Shown: positions 26,192 to 34,262 of the stretch, in pieces | Layout: the number at the start of each line of letters is the position of its first letter | Numbering within the stretch: position 1 is the first letter of the stretch | Source: Anderseniella sp963700895 | Lineage (GTDB): Bacteria; Pseudomonadota; Alphaproteobacteria; Rhizobiales; Aestuariivirgaceae | Direction: 5' to 3' | Assembly (NCBI GenBank): GCA_963700895.1 | Contig: CAVOZI010000004.1 | Coordinates: 186,001-250,000 of the forward strand | Length of the DNA stretch: 64,000 nt | Translations under genes and position numbers: made by a program | Notes under the pieces: model-generated | Database searches by the model: none | What the model was told of the DNA's origin: nothing | The model's input: the letters and a program-made list of their open reading frames with translations, nothing else

Positions 26192-27367
26192 TCAGGCGGC
26201 CTGTCTGGCGGCCACGGCGGCGACTGCCTTCTCGGCGGCCTCGGCGAGGGTGTCGGCGGTGGCGATGGGCAGGTTGGAGTCGGCAAGGATCTGCCTGCCC
26301 TGCTCTACATTGGTGCCCGACAGGCGCACCACGACGGGGATCTTGATGTCGGCCTTGGTGAAGGCCTGCACCACGCCCTCGGCAATCCAGTCGCAGCGGT
26401 TGATGCCGGCGAAGATGTTGACGAGAATCGCCTCGACCTTCGGATCGGCCAGCACGGTGCGGAAGGCGGTGAGCACCCGCTCGGGGCTGGCGCCGCCGCC
26501 GATGTCGAGGAAGTTGGCCGGCGCCCCGCCTTTCAGCCGGATCATGTCCATGGTGGCCATGGCAAGGCCGGCGCCGTTGATCATGCAGCCGATATTGCCG
26601 TCGAGCGACACATAGGACAGACCCCTGTCGGCGGCGCGCGCCTCCACCGGGTCTTCCTGGCTCATGTCGCGCAGTTCGGAAATCTCCTGGTGGCGGAACA
26701 GGGCGTTGTCGTCGAACGACATCTTGGCGTCGAGGGCAACCAGATGGCCGTCGCCGGTGACCACCAGCGGGTTGATCTCCACCATGGTGGCGTCGAGATC
26801 GCGGAAGGCGCGGTAGCAGGCGCGGAAGATCTTGGCGGCTTCGGCGACCTGGCCCGATTGCAGGCCAAGACCGAAGGCAAGCTCGCGGGCCTGGAACTCG
26901 AGAAAGCCGGTTGCAGGGTCGATGGTCATGCGCAGGATCGCGTCGGGATGTTCCTCGGACAACTCTTCGATCTCCATGCCGCCCTGGGCGGACGCCACCA
27001 CCATGATGCGTTCCGAAGAGCGGTCCAGCACCAGGCCGAGATAGAGCTCCTGGCGGATGTCGAGGGCTTCCTCGACATAGATGCGGCCGATCAGCTTGCC
27101 GGCATCGCCGGTCTGGCGGGTGACCAGCTTGCGGCCGAACAGGCCAGAGGAGTACTCGCGGATTTCGGAATCGCTCGAACACAGCTTGACACCGCCGGCC
27201 TCGCCGCGGCCGCCGGAATGCACCTGCGCCTTTACCACCCAGCGGTTGCCGCCGATCTCGTGGCTGCGGTAGGCGGCCTGCTCGGGGCTGTAGGCAAGCC
27301 CGCCGCGCGGCACCCGCACGCCGAAGCGGGAGAGGATCTCCTTGGCCTGGTATTCGTGGATGTCCAT
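26192..27367 (-). CDS. mtkA: Malate--CoA ligase beta subunit (malate thiokinase large subunit)
   Basis: 391 residues from the ATG at 27367 (MDIHEYQAKEILSRFGV), the universal start of SucC-type proteins; upstream in-frame codons are rejected. It has an ATP-grasp domain with WVVKAQVHSGGRGEAGGVK and the metal/phosphate-binding EINPLVVT, and a C-terminal domain with GCMINGAGLAMATMDMI and DIGGGASPERV. It pairs with the alpha subunit. The clustering with malyl-CoA lyase argues for malate rather than succinate as substrate. Confidence 0.9.
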   Translation of the reverse strand: MDIHEYQAKEILSRFGVRVPRGGLAYSPEQAAYRSHEIGGNRWVVKAQVHSGGRGEAGGVKLCSSDSEIREYSSGLFGRKLVTRQTGDAGKLIGRIYVEEALDIRQELYLGLVLDRSSERIMVVASAQGGMEIEELSEEHPDAILRMTIDPATGFLEFQARELAFGLGLQSGQVAEAAKIFRACYRAFRDLDATMVEINPLVVTGDGHLVALDAKMSFDDNALFRHQEISELRDMSQEDPVEARAADRGLSYVSLDGNIGCMINGAGLAMATMDMIRLKGGAPANFLDIGGGASPERVLTAFRTVLADPKVEAILVNIFAGINRCDWIAEGVVQAFTKADIKIPVVVRLSGTNVEQGRQILADSNLPIATADTLAEAAEKAVAAVAARQAA

Positions 27368-27410
27368 GACGGTGTTCCCTGTCTGGTCAGTGAGCGGCGC
27401 TGCACGCCGC

Positions 27411-27466
27411 ATTTTCAGTTGACGGCGTTGCGCGCCTCATTTTCAGTTGACGGCGCTGCGCGCCTC
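27411..27466. repeat. 28-bp tandem duplication of the malyl-CoA lyase 3' end
   Basis: Two adjacent 28-bp units (27411-27438 and 27439-27466) differ at one base. The second contains the last codons and stop of mcl; the first repeats them downstream, in the gap before mtkA. A third, more diverged partial copy (GGCGCTGC-CGCC) precedes at about 27394-27410. It looks like replication slippage. Confidence 0.85.
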
Positions 27467-28393
27467 AATGGCCTCGGCTACCGCGATGACGTTGGCGGCC
27501 ATGCGTTCGGAGGCTGCATCGATCATCTTGCCGTCAAGCGATGCCGCACCCTTGCCCTGGGCCTCGGCCTCACGCAGCGCTTCGATGATGCGCCGGGCGC
27601 GGCTCACTTCTGCTTCGGGCGGCGAGAATACTTCATTGGCGAGCGTGATCTGCGAGGGATGGATGGCCCATTTGCCCTCGATGCCGAGTGCTGCGGCACG
27701 CCGGGCGCCGGCCTTGTAGCCATCGGGGTCGGAGAAGTCGCCGAACGGGCCGTCGATGGCGCGCAGGCCATAGGCGCGGCAGGCGATGGTCATGCGGCTC
27801 AAGGCGGCGTGCCACTGGTCGCCGGGATAGTCCGGGTTCAGCCCGCCAATGTTGACAGTGCGCGCCCGCAGGCTGGCGGCATAGTCTGCCACACCGAAAT
27901 GTAACGCTTCCAGCCGGCCGCCGAACTGGGCAATGACCTCGACATTGGCCATGCCGAGGGCGGTTTCGATCAGGGCCTCAAGCTGTACGCGGGGGGCGCG
28001 CTGGGCGGCCTGTTCGATCTGGTTGACCATGGCTTCGACCATGTAGAGGTCTGCCGGCACACCGACCTTGGGCACCAGGATCGTGTCGAGCTTGTGGCCG
28101 GCCTGCTCCATGACATCGACCACGTCGCGGTACATGTAGTGGGTGTCGAGGCCGTTGATGCGCACCGACATGGTCTTGCCCTTGGCCTGCCAGTCGATGT
28201 CGTTCAATGCCTGGATGATGTTCTTCCGGGCCTTCTCCTTTTCCGGCGGGGCTACCGCATCCTCGAGATCGAGGAAGATGACGTCGGCGGCGCTGTCGGC
28301 GGCCTTCTCGATCATCGACGGGTTGGAGCCGGGTACAGCCAGCGTGGATCTTTGCAGCCGCTGGCGGCGCAGCGGATGGAGGGTGTGGCTCAT
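27443..28393 (-). CDS. mcl: L-malyl-CoA / beta-methylmalyl-CoA lyase
   Basis: 316 residues, CitE-like TIM barrel that cleaves malyl-CoA to acetyl-CoA and glyoxylate. The signature RSTLAVPGSNPSMIEKA, the Mg-binding VIFLDLEDAVAP, the LVPKVG strand, the acidic residue in LEALIETALGMAN and the later HFGVADYAASL are as in the enzyme of methylotrophs and phototrophs. Second gene of the serine-cycle cluster, 42 bases after the small half-aminotransferase. Its last codons are tandemly duplicated just downstream. Confidence 0.94.
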   Translation of the reverse strand: MSHTLHPLRRQRLQRSTLAVPGSNPSMIEKAADSAADVIFLDLEDAVAPPEKEKARKNIIQALNDIDWQAKGKTMSVRINGLDTHYMYRDVVDVMEQAGHKLDTILVPKVGVPADLYMVEAMVNQIEQAAQRAPRVQLEALIETALGMANVEVIAQFGGRLEALHFGVADYAASLRARTVNIGGLNPDYPGDQWHAALSRMTIACRAYGLRAIDGPFGDFSDPDGYKAGARRAAALGIEGKWAIHPSQITLANEVFSPPEAEVSRARRIIEALREAEAQGKGAASLDGKMIDAASERMAANVIAVAEAIEARSAVN

Positions 28394-28435
28394 CTGTGGT
28401 CCTCGTTGGACGTGTGGGCGCGCAAATGCGCCGGT

Positions 28436-28768
28436 TCAGGCGGCGCGGGTCACGGCGCCGTCGACAACAAGTGCGGCGTCGTGCCAGGCCAGGTCGAGCA
28501 CTTCGCGAGCGCATTCGGCGGCGGCGCTGGAGACGAATACGGCACGCACGCGGCCATGGCGGTCGGCATATAGCGTATCCTGAAGCTTTGCGAGGCTGAT
28601 GTAGCCATCCGGCCGGGGCTCGATCAGCGTCACCTTGAGTTGGAGAGCGGAGCAGATCTGGTGACAGGAGCGGAACGTGTCGACATCCTCGCACACGATG
28701 ACCCGGTCGCCGGGCTTCAGGTTGACGAGCGGATTGCGGGTACCGTTCATTCTCGGATGCATGTTCAC
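28436..28768 (-). CDS. Truncated class V aminotransferase-like protein (half of a serine-glyoxylate aminotransferase)
   Basis: 110 residues from a GTG at 28768 with an AAGGAG site seven bases upstream. The segment NPLVNLKPGDRVIVCEDVDTF to ALVVDGAVTRAA aligns by eye with residues about 75-190 of the serine-glyoxylate aminotransferase at 11403-12587 (ALTNTLSKGDQVLVLVSGLF to ALLMVDTIASLG). It lacks the N-terminal signature and the PLP-lysine half, so it cannot be a normal aminotransferase. It is intact, well positioned and heads the serine-cycle operon, which suggests a kept function rather than decay. Confidence 0.65.
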   Translation of the reverse strand: MNMHPRMNGTRNPLVNLKPGDRVIVCEDVDTFRSCHQICSALQLKVTLIEPRPDGYISLAKLQDTLYADRHGRVRAVFVSSAAAECAREVLDLAWHDAALVVDGAVTRAA

Positions 28769-28783
28769 TGGCTGTCTCCTTCA

Positions 28784-28817
28784 CCTGCATTGCCCGCCTG
28801 GCGGGACTTGATGCAGG
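28784..28817 (-). promoter_or_regulatory. Nested hairpin in the 5' leader of the serine-cycle operon, abutting the RBS
   Basis: Outer arms CCTGCAT (28784-28790) and ATGCAGG (28811-28817) enclose inner arms CCCGCC (28793-28798) and GGCGGG (28800-28805). In the minus-strand transcript the structure ends two bases before the AAGGAG that serves the GTG at 28768. It may be a translational control element or an operator. Confidence 0.45.
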
Positions 28818-28888
28818 CACACTAGCGAAGACCGGTCTGCGCGTGTTCACTCCGGGGGGGACATTGATTCCGCACCGGGGTAGGAGGT

Positions 28889-28908
28889 GCCTACCCGTCC
28901 GGGTAGGC
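28889..28908. promoter_or_regulatory. Palindrome GCCTACCCG-tc-CGGGTAGGC
   Basis: Perfect 9-bp arms with a 2-base centre, 121 bases upstream of the serine-cycle operon start and 224 bases before the phosphatase gene. A further GGGGTAGG lies at 28877-28884. There is no T-run on either side, so it is more operator-like than terminator-like. Confidence 0.45.
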
Positions 28909-29131
28909 AGGGCGTGCGGGTGAAAGCGGAACTGGCTGATTTGTCCGCATCTGCCGGGGTTCTTAACGGTTTGCCAACACTCTGGCAGCTTCGTGGGCAC
29001 AGCTCATGGCCGGGGTCAGGGGTGCCACGAAACTGCCGATCGCATGGCCGAGCCCCCTTGACCGGCCTGCACTACACCCTAGGCTTTCGGCGGGGTCGGT
29101 ACGCAGCGACCCTTAAGCGGCGGGAAACCAG

Positions 29132-29899
29132 ATGATCAGGTCTTTGTTGTCACGACTGGGCCCCAAGAGGCCGTCTGCGCCGCCGGAACAGCGGCTGCCG
29201 GCCGGCGTGCGGGTCTATGCCATCGGCGATGTGCATGGCCGGGCAGACCTACTGGAGCGGCTGTATGGCCTCATCCAGAGCGACCTTGAGGACAGTCCGG
29301 CGCAACGGGTGATGGAGGTTTTTCTAGGCGATTATGTCGACCGGGGGCCGAATTCCAGCGACGTGCTCGACTGGATGCTGGCAGGACCGAGGCTTGCCGA
29401 CAAGCGCATCTGCCTGCGCGGCAATCATGAACTGATGATGCAGGCCTTCCTTGATGATGCCTCGGTGATCGGCTCGTGGGGGCAGTATGGCGGCCTCGAG
29501 ACGCTTTATTCGTACGGTGTCAGGGTCAAGCTGCCGCTGGCGCAGGACATGCACGAGGAAGTGCGGCAGGCATTCCGCGCGGCGCTGCCGCCCGCCCACG
29601 CGGAGTTTCTTCGCAACTTGCGGGCGATGGCCAGCGCCGGCGGCTATTATTTCGCCCACGCCGGGGTAAACCCCGCCAGGCCGCTGGCCGACCAGGTCGA
29701 GGATGACCTGTACTGGATACGCGAGCCGTTTCTCAGCCATGGAAGGGCGCTTGAGAAGATCGTGGTACACGGGCATACGCCAACCGAGAAGCCGGAAGTC
29801 GAGGTCCACCGGATCGGCATCGATACCGGCGCCTACGTGACAGGACGGCTGACCTGTGCCGTGCTGGAAGGCGCCGCGGTGCGGTTCCTGTCCACCTGA
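29132..29899 (+). CDS. Metallophosphoesterase (PP1-like serine/threonine protein phosphatase)
   Basis: 255 residues. All phosphoesterase motifs are present in order: YAIGDVHGRADLLERL, FLGDYVDRGPNSSDVL, CLRGNHELMM, the HAGVNP histidine and VVHGHTPTEKP. They bind the two metal ions. The family dephosphorylates phosphoproteins or dinucleotide polyphosphates. It stands alone between the divergent serine-cycle operon and the FecR/CHASE2 locus, so its target is unknown. Confidence 0.9.
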   Translation: MIRSLLSRLGPKRPSAPPEQRLPAGVRVYAIGDVHGRADLLERLYGLIQSDLEDSPAQRVMEVFLGDYVDRGPNSSDVLDWMLAGPRLADKRICLRGNHELMMQAFLDDASVIGSWGQYGGLETLYSYGVRVKLPLAQDMHEEVRQAFRAALPPAHAEFLRNLRAMASAGGYYFAHAGVNPARPLADQVEDDLYWIREPFLSHGRALEKIVVHGHTPTEKPEVEVHRIGIDTGAYVTGRLTCAVLEGAAVRFLST

Positions 29900-30007
29900 T
29901 CCTGGATCTCCTTGGCCGACATCGCCGGTTGAACCCGGACAAGTTGATTACAATTTGCACTTTCTTTGCGAAGTGAAATTTAACTTCTGGCTTCTATGGT
30001 TCCGGCC

Positions 30008-30831
30008 ATGAAGAAGCAGGCCAGAATTCTAGCAGCATTTATATTGTGGCTGGGAGTCGATGATGGCTGGTGTCGTCATGCCGGCTGTTGCACAGGCGTC
30101 GGAGTGGCTGGTTACCCGGGTATCCCAGCCGGCAGTCTATGCCGTCGACAGCAAGACGTGGCGGCCGTTGCAGGCAGGCATGTCCATTCCGGCCAAGAGC
30201 TGGATCAACACCGGGCGCACCGGCCGTGTGTTGCTGCAGCGCAATGGCGACACGGTGGTCATCCAGCCCAATTCGATGACCGGGGTTGCCAGTGCAAGCG
30301 ATGCGTCGAACCGGATATCCATCCAGCACCGCGCCGGCCAGATCCTGCTTGACATCAACAAGGGCCAGACAGACCGCGTCAAGGTTCGCACGCATCACCT
30401 CACGGCGGTGGTGAAGGGGACACAGTTCTCGGTGTCGACTTCGCGCAGCAGCTCGGAAGTCTCCGTGACAGAGGGAGTGGTTGGTGTCTCGGACAACGCA
30501 ACCGGCCAGTCTGCAGATGTCGGGGCCGGCCAGTCGGCATCATCGTCGGGTGGTGGGTTGAGCGGCTCGGCGGCTGCCTCCTCGTCGTCGGCGTTTTCGG
30601 CTTCCAGAAGTGCAGCCCGGTCTGACCGCGGTCACGGTGGCCGCGGCGATGGTCGCGCCAATGGTCGTGGCGGTGCGTCGAAAAACGGCAATGGCGTTGG
30701 CAATGAAGGTAACGGCGATGGCAACAGAGGTAATGGTATTGGCAACGGTGGCGGTAACGGAACCGGCAACGAAGGCAATGGTGATGGTCGGTGATGGTCA
30801 TGGTGACGGTCGTGGCGGCGACGATGATTGA
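30008..30831 (+). CDS. FecR-domain secreted protein with Gly/Asn-rich tail, probably two frameshifts
   Basis: Main frame 30060-30794. A signal peptide start MKKQARILAAFILWLG at 30008 lies in another frame and joins as V-MMAGVVMPAVAQA if one G at 30059 is removed; the combined peptide has a clean AQA cleavage site. The FecR domain follows (WRPLQAGMSIPAKSWINTG, then HLTAVVKGTQFSVS). The C-terminus is a low-complexity NGNG/GNEGNGDG repeat; dropping one base near 30796 extends it to GHGDGRGGDDD ending at 30831. FecR domains of this type are often encoded beside CHASE2 signalling proteins, as here. Confidence 0.72.
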
Positions 30832-30837
30832 TGCTCG

Positions 30838-33759
30838 ATGGAGTGTCCGGCTGACGGTGGCGGCTGCGCTGCCGGCCAGCTAGGGTGGGGAAAACTATTG
30901 GCTATCTTTGCAGAACAGAAATCCATGGTGGGCAGCAGGCTGGTCGGTTTGCTTGCAGGGGCACTTGCGCTGCTGCTCTGCCTGGACTTCGGCCAGTCGA
31001 ATGGTCTGATCTCGGGCTTGCAGAACGAGGTCACCGAAGCCCGGGCGGCTGCCACGGCAAGGCCACCTACAGGCGAGACGGTGCAGGTTGCCATTGACAA
31101 GCAATCCATCGATTACGTGGGGCAATGGCCGTGGCCGCGCCGGATCCATGCCCGTGTCATCGATGCACTGGTCAAGGCTGGTGCAGCCGAAATTGCGCTC
31201 GACATCGATTTCAGTTCACCGTCCAACCAGGACGACGACAGGCTGCTGGGCGAGGCGCTCGAGAAGGCCGGCGGTGCCGTTATTCTCGCGGCTTTTCGGC
31301 AACCGCTGTCAGTCGAGGCAAGCAACCGGATGGACGGTTTCAACCTGCCAATCGACGGCTTGCTGCAGCATGCCTGGCCGGGCTCAGTCAACGTGCTGGC
31401 AGATGCTGACGGGATCGTGCGCCGGCTGCCCTACGGCCAGCAGATCGGTGGGGAGTTCGTTCCGTCAATTCCCGCCCTGCTGTCCGGTCGGCAGGGCGGG
31501 CAAGACGATATCGTGGCGGTCGATTTCTCGATCGATGCACGGCAGATCCCGGTGGTTTCGCTCAAGTCCCTGCTGGAGGGCGGGGTGCCGGTGGAGCGGC
31601 TGGCCGGCAAGCGGGTCATCGTAGGGGCATCCGCTAGCGAGCTGCGCGACTCCCTTGCGGTTCCCGTGCAAGGCATCGTCAGCGGGTCGACCCTGCAATT
31701 GCTGGCAACCGAAACGCTGCTGCAGCAGCGGGCGCTGATCTCGACCGGCAAGACAAGCACCAGCGCCTTCAGCTTTGCGCTGCTGTTCGCCCTGGCGCTG
31801 GTGTCGATGAAGATGCGGTTGTCCTGGTCATTGCTGGGATTCCTGGCGGTGGCAGTCGGCGTCGAGATTCTCGGTTTTTGGCTCTACGACCAGCACGCCA
31901 TCATCGTCGAAACCGTACCGTTCCATATTGGCCTGATGTGCCTTGCCGGTTCAGTGATTGCCATCGAACTCGATGGACGCCGGCTCAGGGCTGCCCAGGC
32001 GAGGGTCGTCGTCGACAACTATCGCAGTGTGCTGGGCCAGGTATTCGATGACAGTTTTGATGCGGTGGTGGTGGCGTCGCAAGACGGCGTGATCGAGTTT
32101 GCCAGCGCCGAGGCGGTGCGGCTGTTTGCCGGCAAGGACGGGCAGGACCTGACTGGCAGCCGGCTGGAGGAGGTGCTGCCGGAGCCGATTCACCAGGACA
32201 CTGCCCGGGCACTGTCAGCAGAAGCGGGCAGTTCGGGCCAAGACAGCATGCTGAAGCTGTGCGCGTTCGATGTCCCGGGGGCGGGCGAGCGGCAGATCGA
32301 GTACGTGATCACGCAGTCGCGGTTGCGCAATGCAGCCCGGGCCGGGGCCGCGGCGGGTCCTGAAAAGACGGCCGTCTGCATCACCGCCCGGGACGTTACA
32401 GAACTGCACAAGCAGAACCGCAGCCTTGAATTCCTGGCCCGGCATGACCCGATGACTGGCGTGTTGCGTCGTGAGGCGTTCGCAGAGGTCATCGAGGAGC
32501 GGCTTGCCAGGGCCGACCAGCCGGGCAAGTCAGCCGAGATCGTCGTTCTTGCCGTCAGTCTCAGTCATTTTGCCGTGGTCAATCACAATTTCGGCCGCGA
32601 AATCGGCGACAAGGTGCTGCTGGAGGTGGCCGAGCGGGTGGCCAACTTTGCCGGCCACAAGAGCTGGGTGGCACGGCTGGACGGCAGCACGTTTGGTGTG
32701 GTGCTGCGAACCAGGTCGGCGGACCGGGAGCGGGCCCAGTCGCTGGCGGATGCGATGCTCGGGCAGGTGGAGCAGCCCATTGACCTCGATAGACATCACA
32801 TCCAGCCGAGGCTGACAGTCGGTGCAGTGGGCAGCTGGCAGGTGGCCCGCGACGCCGAAATCCTCACGGCCTCGGCAGAGACCGCGCTCGACTTCGCCAA
32901 GCGTTCCAATCTCTCCGGCATCTCCTGGTTCAGTTCCTCGCTGGGCCGCGATATTGCCAGGTCGAGGCAGATCGAACGCCACATGTGGTGGGCCATCGAC
33001 AGAAACGAGCTGTCAGTCTGCTTCCAGCCGCAGGTCAACCTCGCATCCCGCAAGCTGTCGGGTGCCGAAGCACTGGTGAGATGGTCGAGCGATGCGCTGG
33101 GCAACGTCTCGCCGGCCGAGTTCATCCCGATTGCCGAAAGCTCGGGTGCCATCCACACGATCGGGCGGTTCGTGCTCGAGCAGGCCTGCACGGTGGCAAG
33201 AGACTGGCCCGAGGACATCAGCGTCGCGGTCAACGTGTCACCGGTGCAGCTGGACTTCAGCGACATGGGCAAGATCGTCAGGGAGGTGCTGACGCAGACC
33301 GGCCTGCCTGCACATCGGCTGCACATCGAGCTCACCGAGACCAGCTTGATGACCAACCAAGAGTTCGTTGCCGAGCAGATCGCATTGCTGCGCCTGATGG
33401 GGGTGAAGATCGCCCTCGATGACTTCGGCACCGGGCACTCATCGCTCGACTACCTTGCCAGGCTGCCGATCGACATGATCAAGGTTGACAAGTCCTTCGT
33501 CCGGAAAATGCTGAAGGATACCAAGTCCCAGCCGATCATCCAGGCGGTGCTGGCACTGGCGGGCAGCCTCAACCTGGAGACAGTGTGCGAGGGTATCGAG
33601 ACGGAGGACCAGGCCCTGCTGCTGAGGCTTGCCGGCAGCACGGCAGGCCAGGGCTACCTGTTCGGCAAGCCGATGAGTGCGCCGGAGTTCGGGGCTTTCA
33701 TCGCCAATTCAGGCCGTGACGCCGGCCGGATTCCGGAAGAGCGCGGCGCTGTAGCCTGA
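30838..33759 (+). CDS. CHASE2-PAS-GGDEF(degenerate)-EAL signalling protein
   Basis: Up to 973 residues; a TTG at 30898 or ATG at 30925 may be the true start. Order: N-terminal transmembrane helix, periplasmic CHASE2 sensor (about 55-300), three transmembrane helices (about 310-385), PAS (about 400-510), GGDEF (about 530-690) and EAL (about 715-965). The GGDEF signature is RLDGSTFGVV, so cyclase activity is unlikely. The EAL domain keeps GAEALVRW, ELTETSLM, DDFGTGHSSL, IKVDKSFV, CEGIET and QGYLFGKPM, so c-di-GMP hydrolysis is expected. It begins seven bases after the likely end of the FecR gene, which may control the sensor. Confidence 0.9.
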   Translation: MECPADGGGCAAGQLGWGKLLAIFAEQKSMVGSRLVGLLAGALALLLCLDFGQSNGLISGLQNEVTEARAAATARPPTGETVQVAIDKQSIDYVGQWPWPRRIHARVIDALVKAGAAEIALDIDFSSPSNQDDDRLLGEALEKAGGAVILAAFRQPLSVEASNRMDGFNLPIDGLLQHAWPGSVNVLADADGIVRRLPYGQQIGGEFVPSIPALLSGRQGGQDDIVAVDFSIDARQIPVVSLKSLLEGGVPVERLAGKRVIVGASASELRDSLAVPVQGIVSGSTLQLLATETLLQQRALISTGKTSTSAFSFALLFALALVSMKMRLSWSLLGFLAVAVGVEILGFWLYDQHAIIVETVPFHIGLMCLAGSVIAIELDGRRLRAAQARVVVDNYRSVLGQVFDDSFDAVVVASQDGVIEFASAEAVRLFAGKDGQDLTGSRLEEVLPEPIHQDTARALSAEAGSSGQDSMLKLCAFDVPGAGERQIEYVITQSRLRNAARAGAAAGPEKTAVCITARDVTELHKQNRSLEFLARHDPMTGVLRREAFAEVIEERLARADQPGKSAEIVVLAVSLSHFAVVNHNFGREIGDKVLLEVAERVANFAGHKSWVARLDGSTFGVVLRTRSADRERAQSLADAMLGQVEQPIDLDRHHIQPRLTVGAVGSWQVARDAEILTASAETALDFAKRSNLSGISWFSSSLGRDIARSRQIERHMWWAIDRNELSVCFQPQVNLASRKLSGAEALVRWSSDALGNVSPAEFIPIAESSGAIHTIGRFVLEQACTVARDWPEDISVAVNVSPVQLDFSDMGKIVREVLTQTGLPAHRLHIELTETSLMTNQEFVAEQIALLRLMGVKIALDDFGTGHSSLDYLARLPIDMIKVDKSFVRKMLKDTKSQPIIQAVLALAGSLNLETVCEGIETEDQALLLRLAGSTAGQGYLFGKPMSAPEFGAFIANSGRDAGRIPEERGAVA

Positions 33760-33913
33760 TACGTGGCTGGCCTGTAAGCGACCACCACCGCCGTATGCGC
33801 CGGGTCATCAACTGAGAGTTGGGCGGTTCTCCGGGGCGCAGGGCGCCTCCGGCGTCGTATCAAGCCACTTCCATGCTGCCGGGGGCATCCCGGGTCCGGT
33901 CATCTTTTTGCCC

Positions 33914-33991
33914 ATGCTGGCATTGATAGTGGATTTGCTGGTTGCGGTTGTAGCGACGGTGATTCGGAAGATTGGGGGAGGTATGCCATGA
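33914..33991 (+). CDS. Possible 25-residue hydrophobic peptide
   Basis: ATG at 33914, hydrophobic LALIVDLLVAVVATVI followed by RKIGGGMP. Its TGA overlaps the ATG of the next small gene (ATGA junction at 33988-33991), the pattern of translational coupling. No ribosome binding site is obvious before it. It might be a leader peptide for the following gene. Confidence 0.3.
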   Translation: MLALIVDLLVAVVATVIRKIGGGMP

Positions 33992-34152
33992 GCCTGATAC
34001 AAATCATCATGACCGCTGTGTTCAGCGCGATTGGCTATTTCCTGCTGGTGGCGTTTACCGCGTTTGAACTCAAGGACATGACGTTCCAGGTGGTGAGCAT
34101 CGGCGGGATTGCCGCGGTGATCTTCGTGGCCATGCGCAAGATTTTCCCCTGA
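33988..34152 (+). CDS. Small two-helix membrane protein
   Basis: 54 residues with a strong GGGGGAGG ribosome binding site before the ATG at 33988. Two hydrophobic helices (about 3-24 and 33-49) flank an acidic, polar turn (AFELKDMTFQ), ending RKIFP. No family was recognised. It stands between the EAL protein and the recombination cassette. Confidence 0.5.
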   Translation: MSLIQIIMTAVFSAIGYFLLVAFTAFELKDMTFQVVSIGGIAAVIFVAMRKIFP

Positions 34153-34262
34153 AACTGCAAGGCGCTTGCGGCTGGATGGGACCTGCTCTGTGCTGAGGAT
34201 GCTGATGCAAAACAGCATCCTGCAGTTGCAGTCGTTCCTGGGGTTCGTGTCCTTGGGTGCGC

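Larger units (their letters stand above)
28769..29131. other. Divergent intergenic region between serine-cycle operon and phosphatase gene
   Basis: 363 bases with no convincing gene. It holds the operon's ribosome binding site (28776-28781, minus strand), the leader hairpin at 28784-28817 and the palindrome at 28889-28908. Promoters for both directions must lie here, but no consensus boxes stand out. Confidence 0.6.

Noticed and set aside
25869..27182. 437-codon minus-strand frame overlapping mtkA and mtkB in another frame
   Set aside because: Same-strand out-of-frame shadow; the two ligase subunits are unambiguous.
25262..27367. Succinyl-CoA synthetase (sucCD) assignment
   Set aside because: Family motifs fit both, but the neighbours are mcl and ppc rather than mdh and sucAB, so malate-CoA ligase is preferred.
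26690..27904. 404-codon plus-strand frame opposite mtkA and mcl
   Set aside because: Antisense shadow; covers the intergenic tandem repeat and lacks motifs.
28889..28908. Rho-independent terminator
   Set aside because: Strong palindrome but no T-run on either strand, and it lies upstream of both flanking genes.
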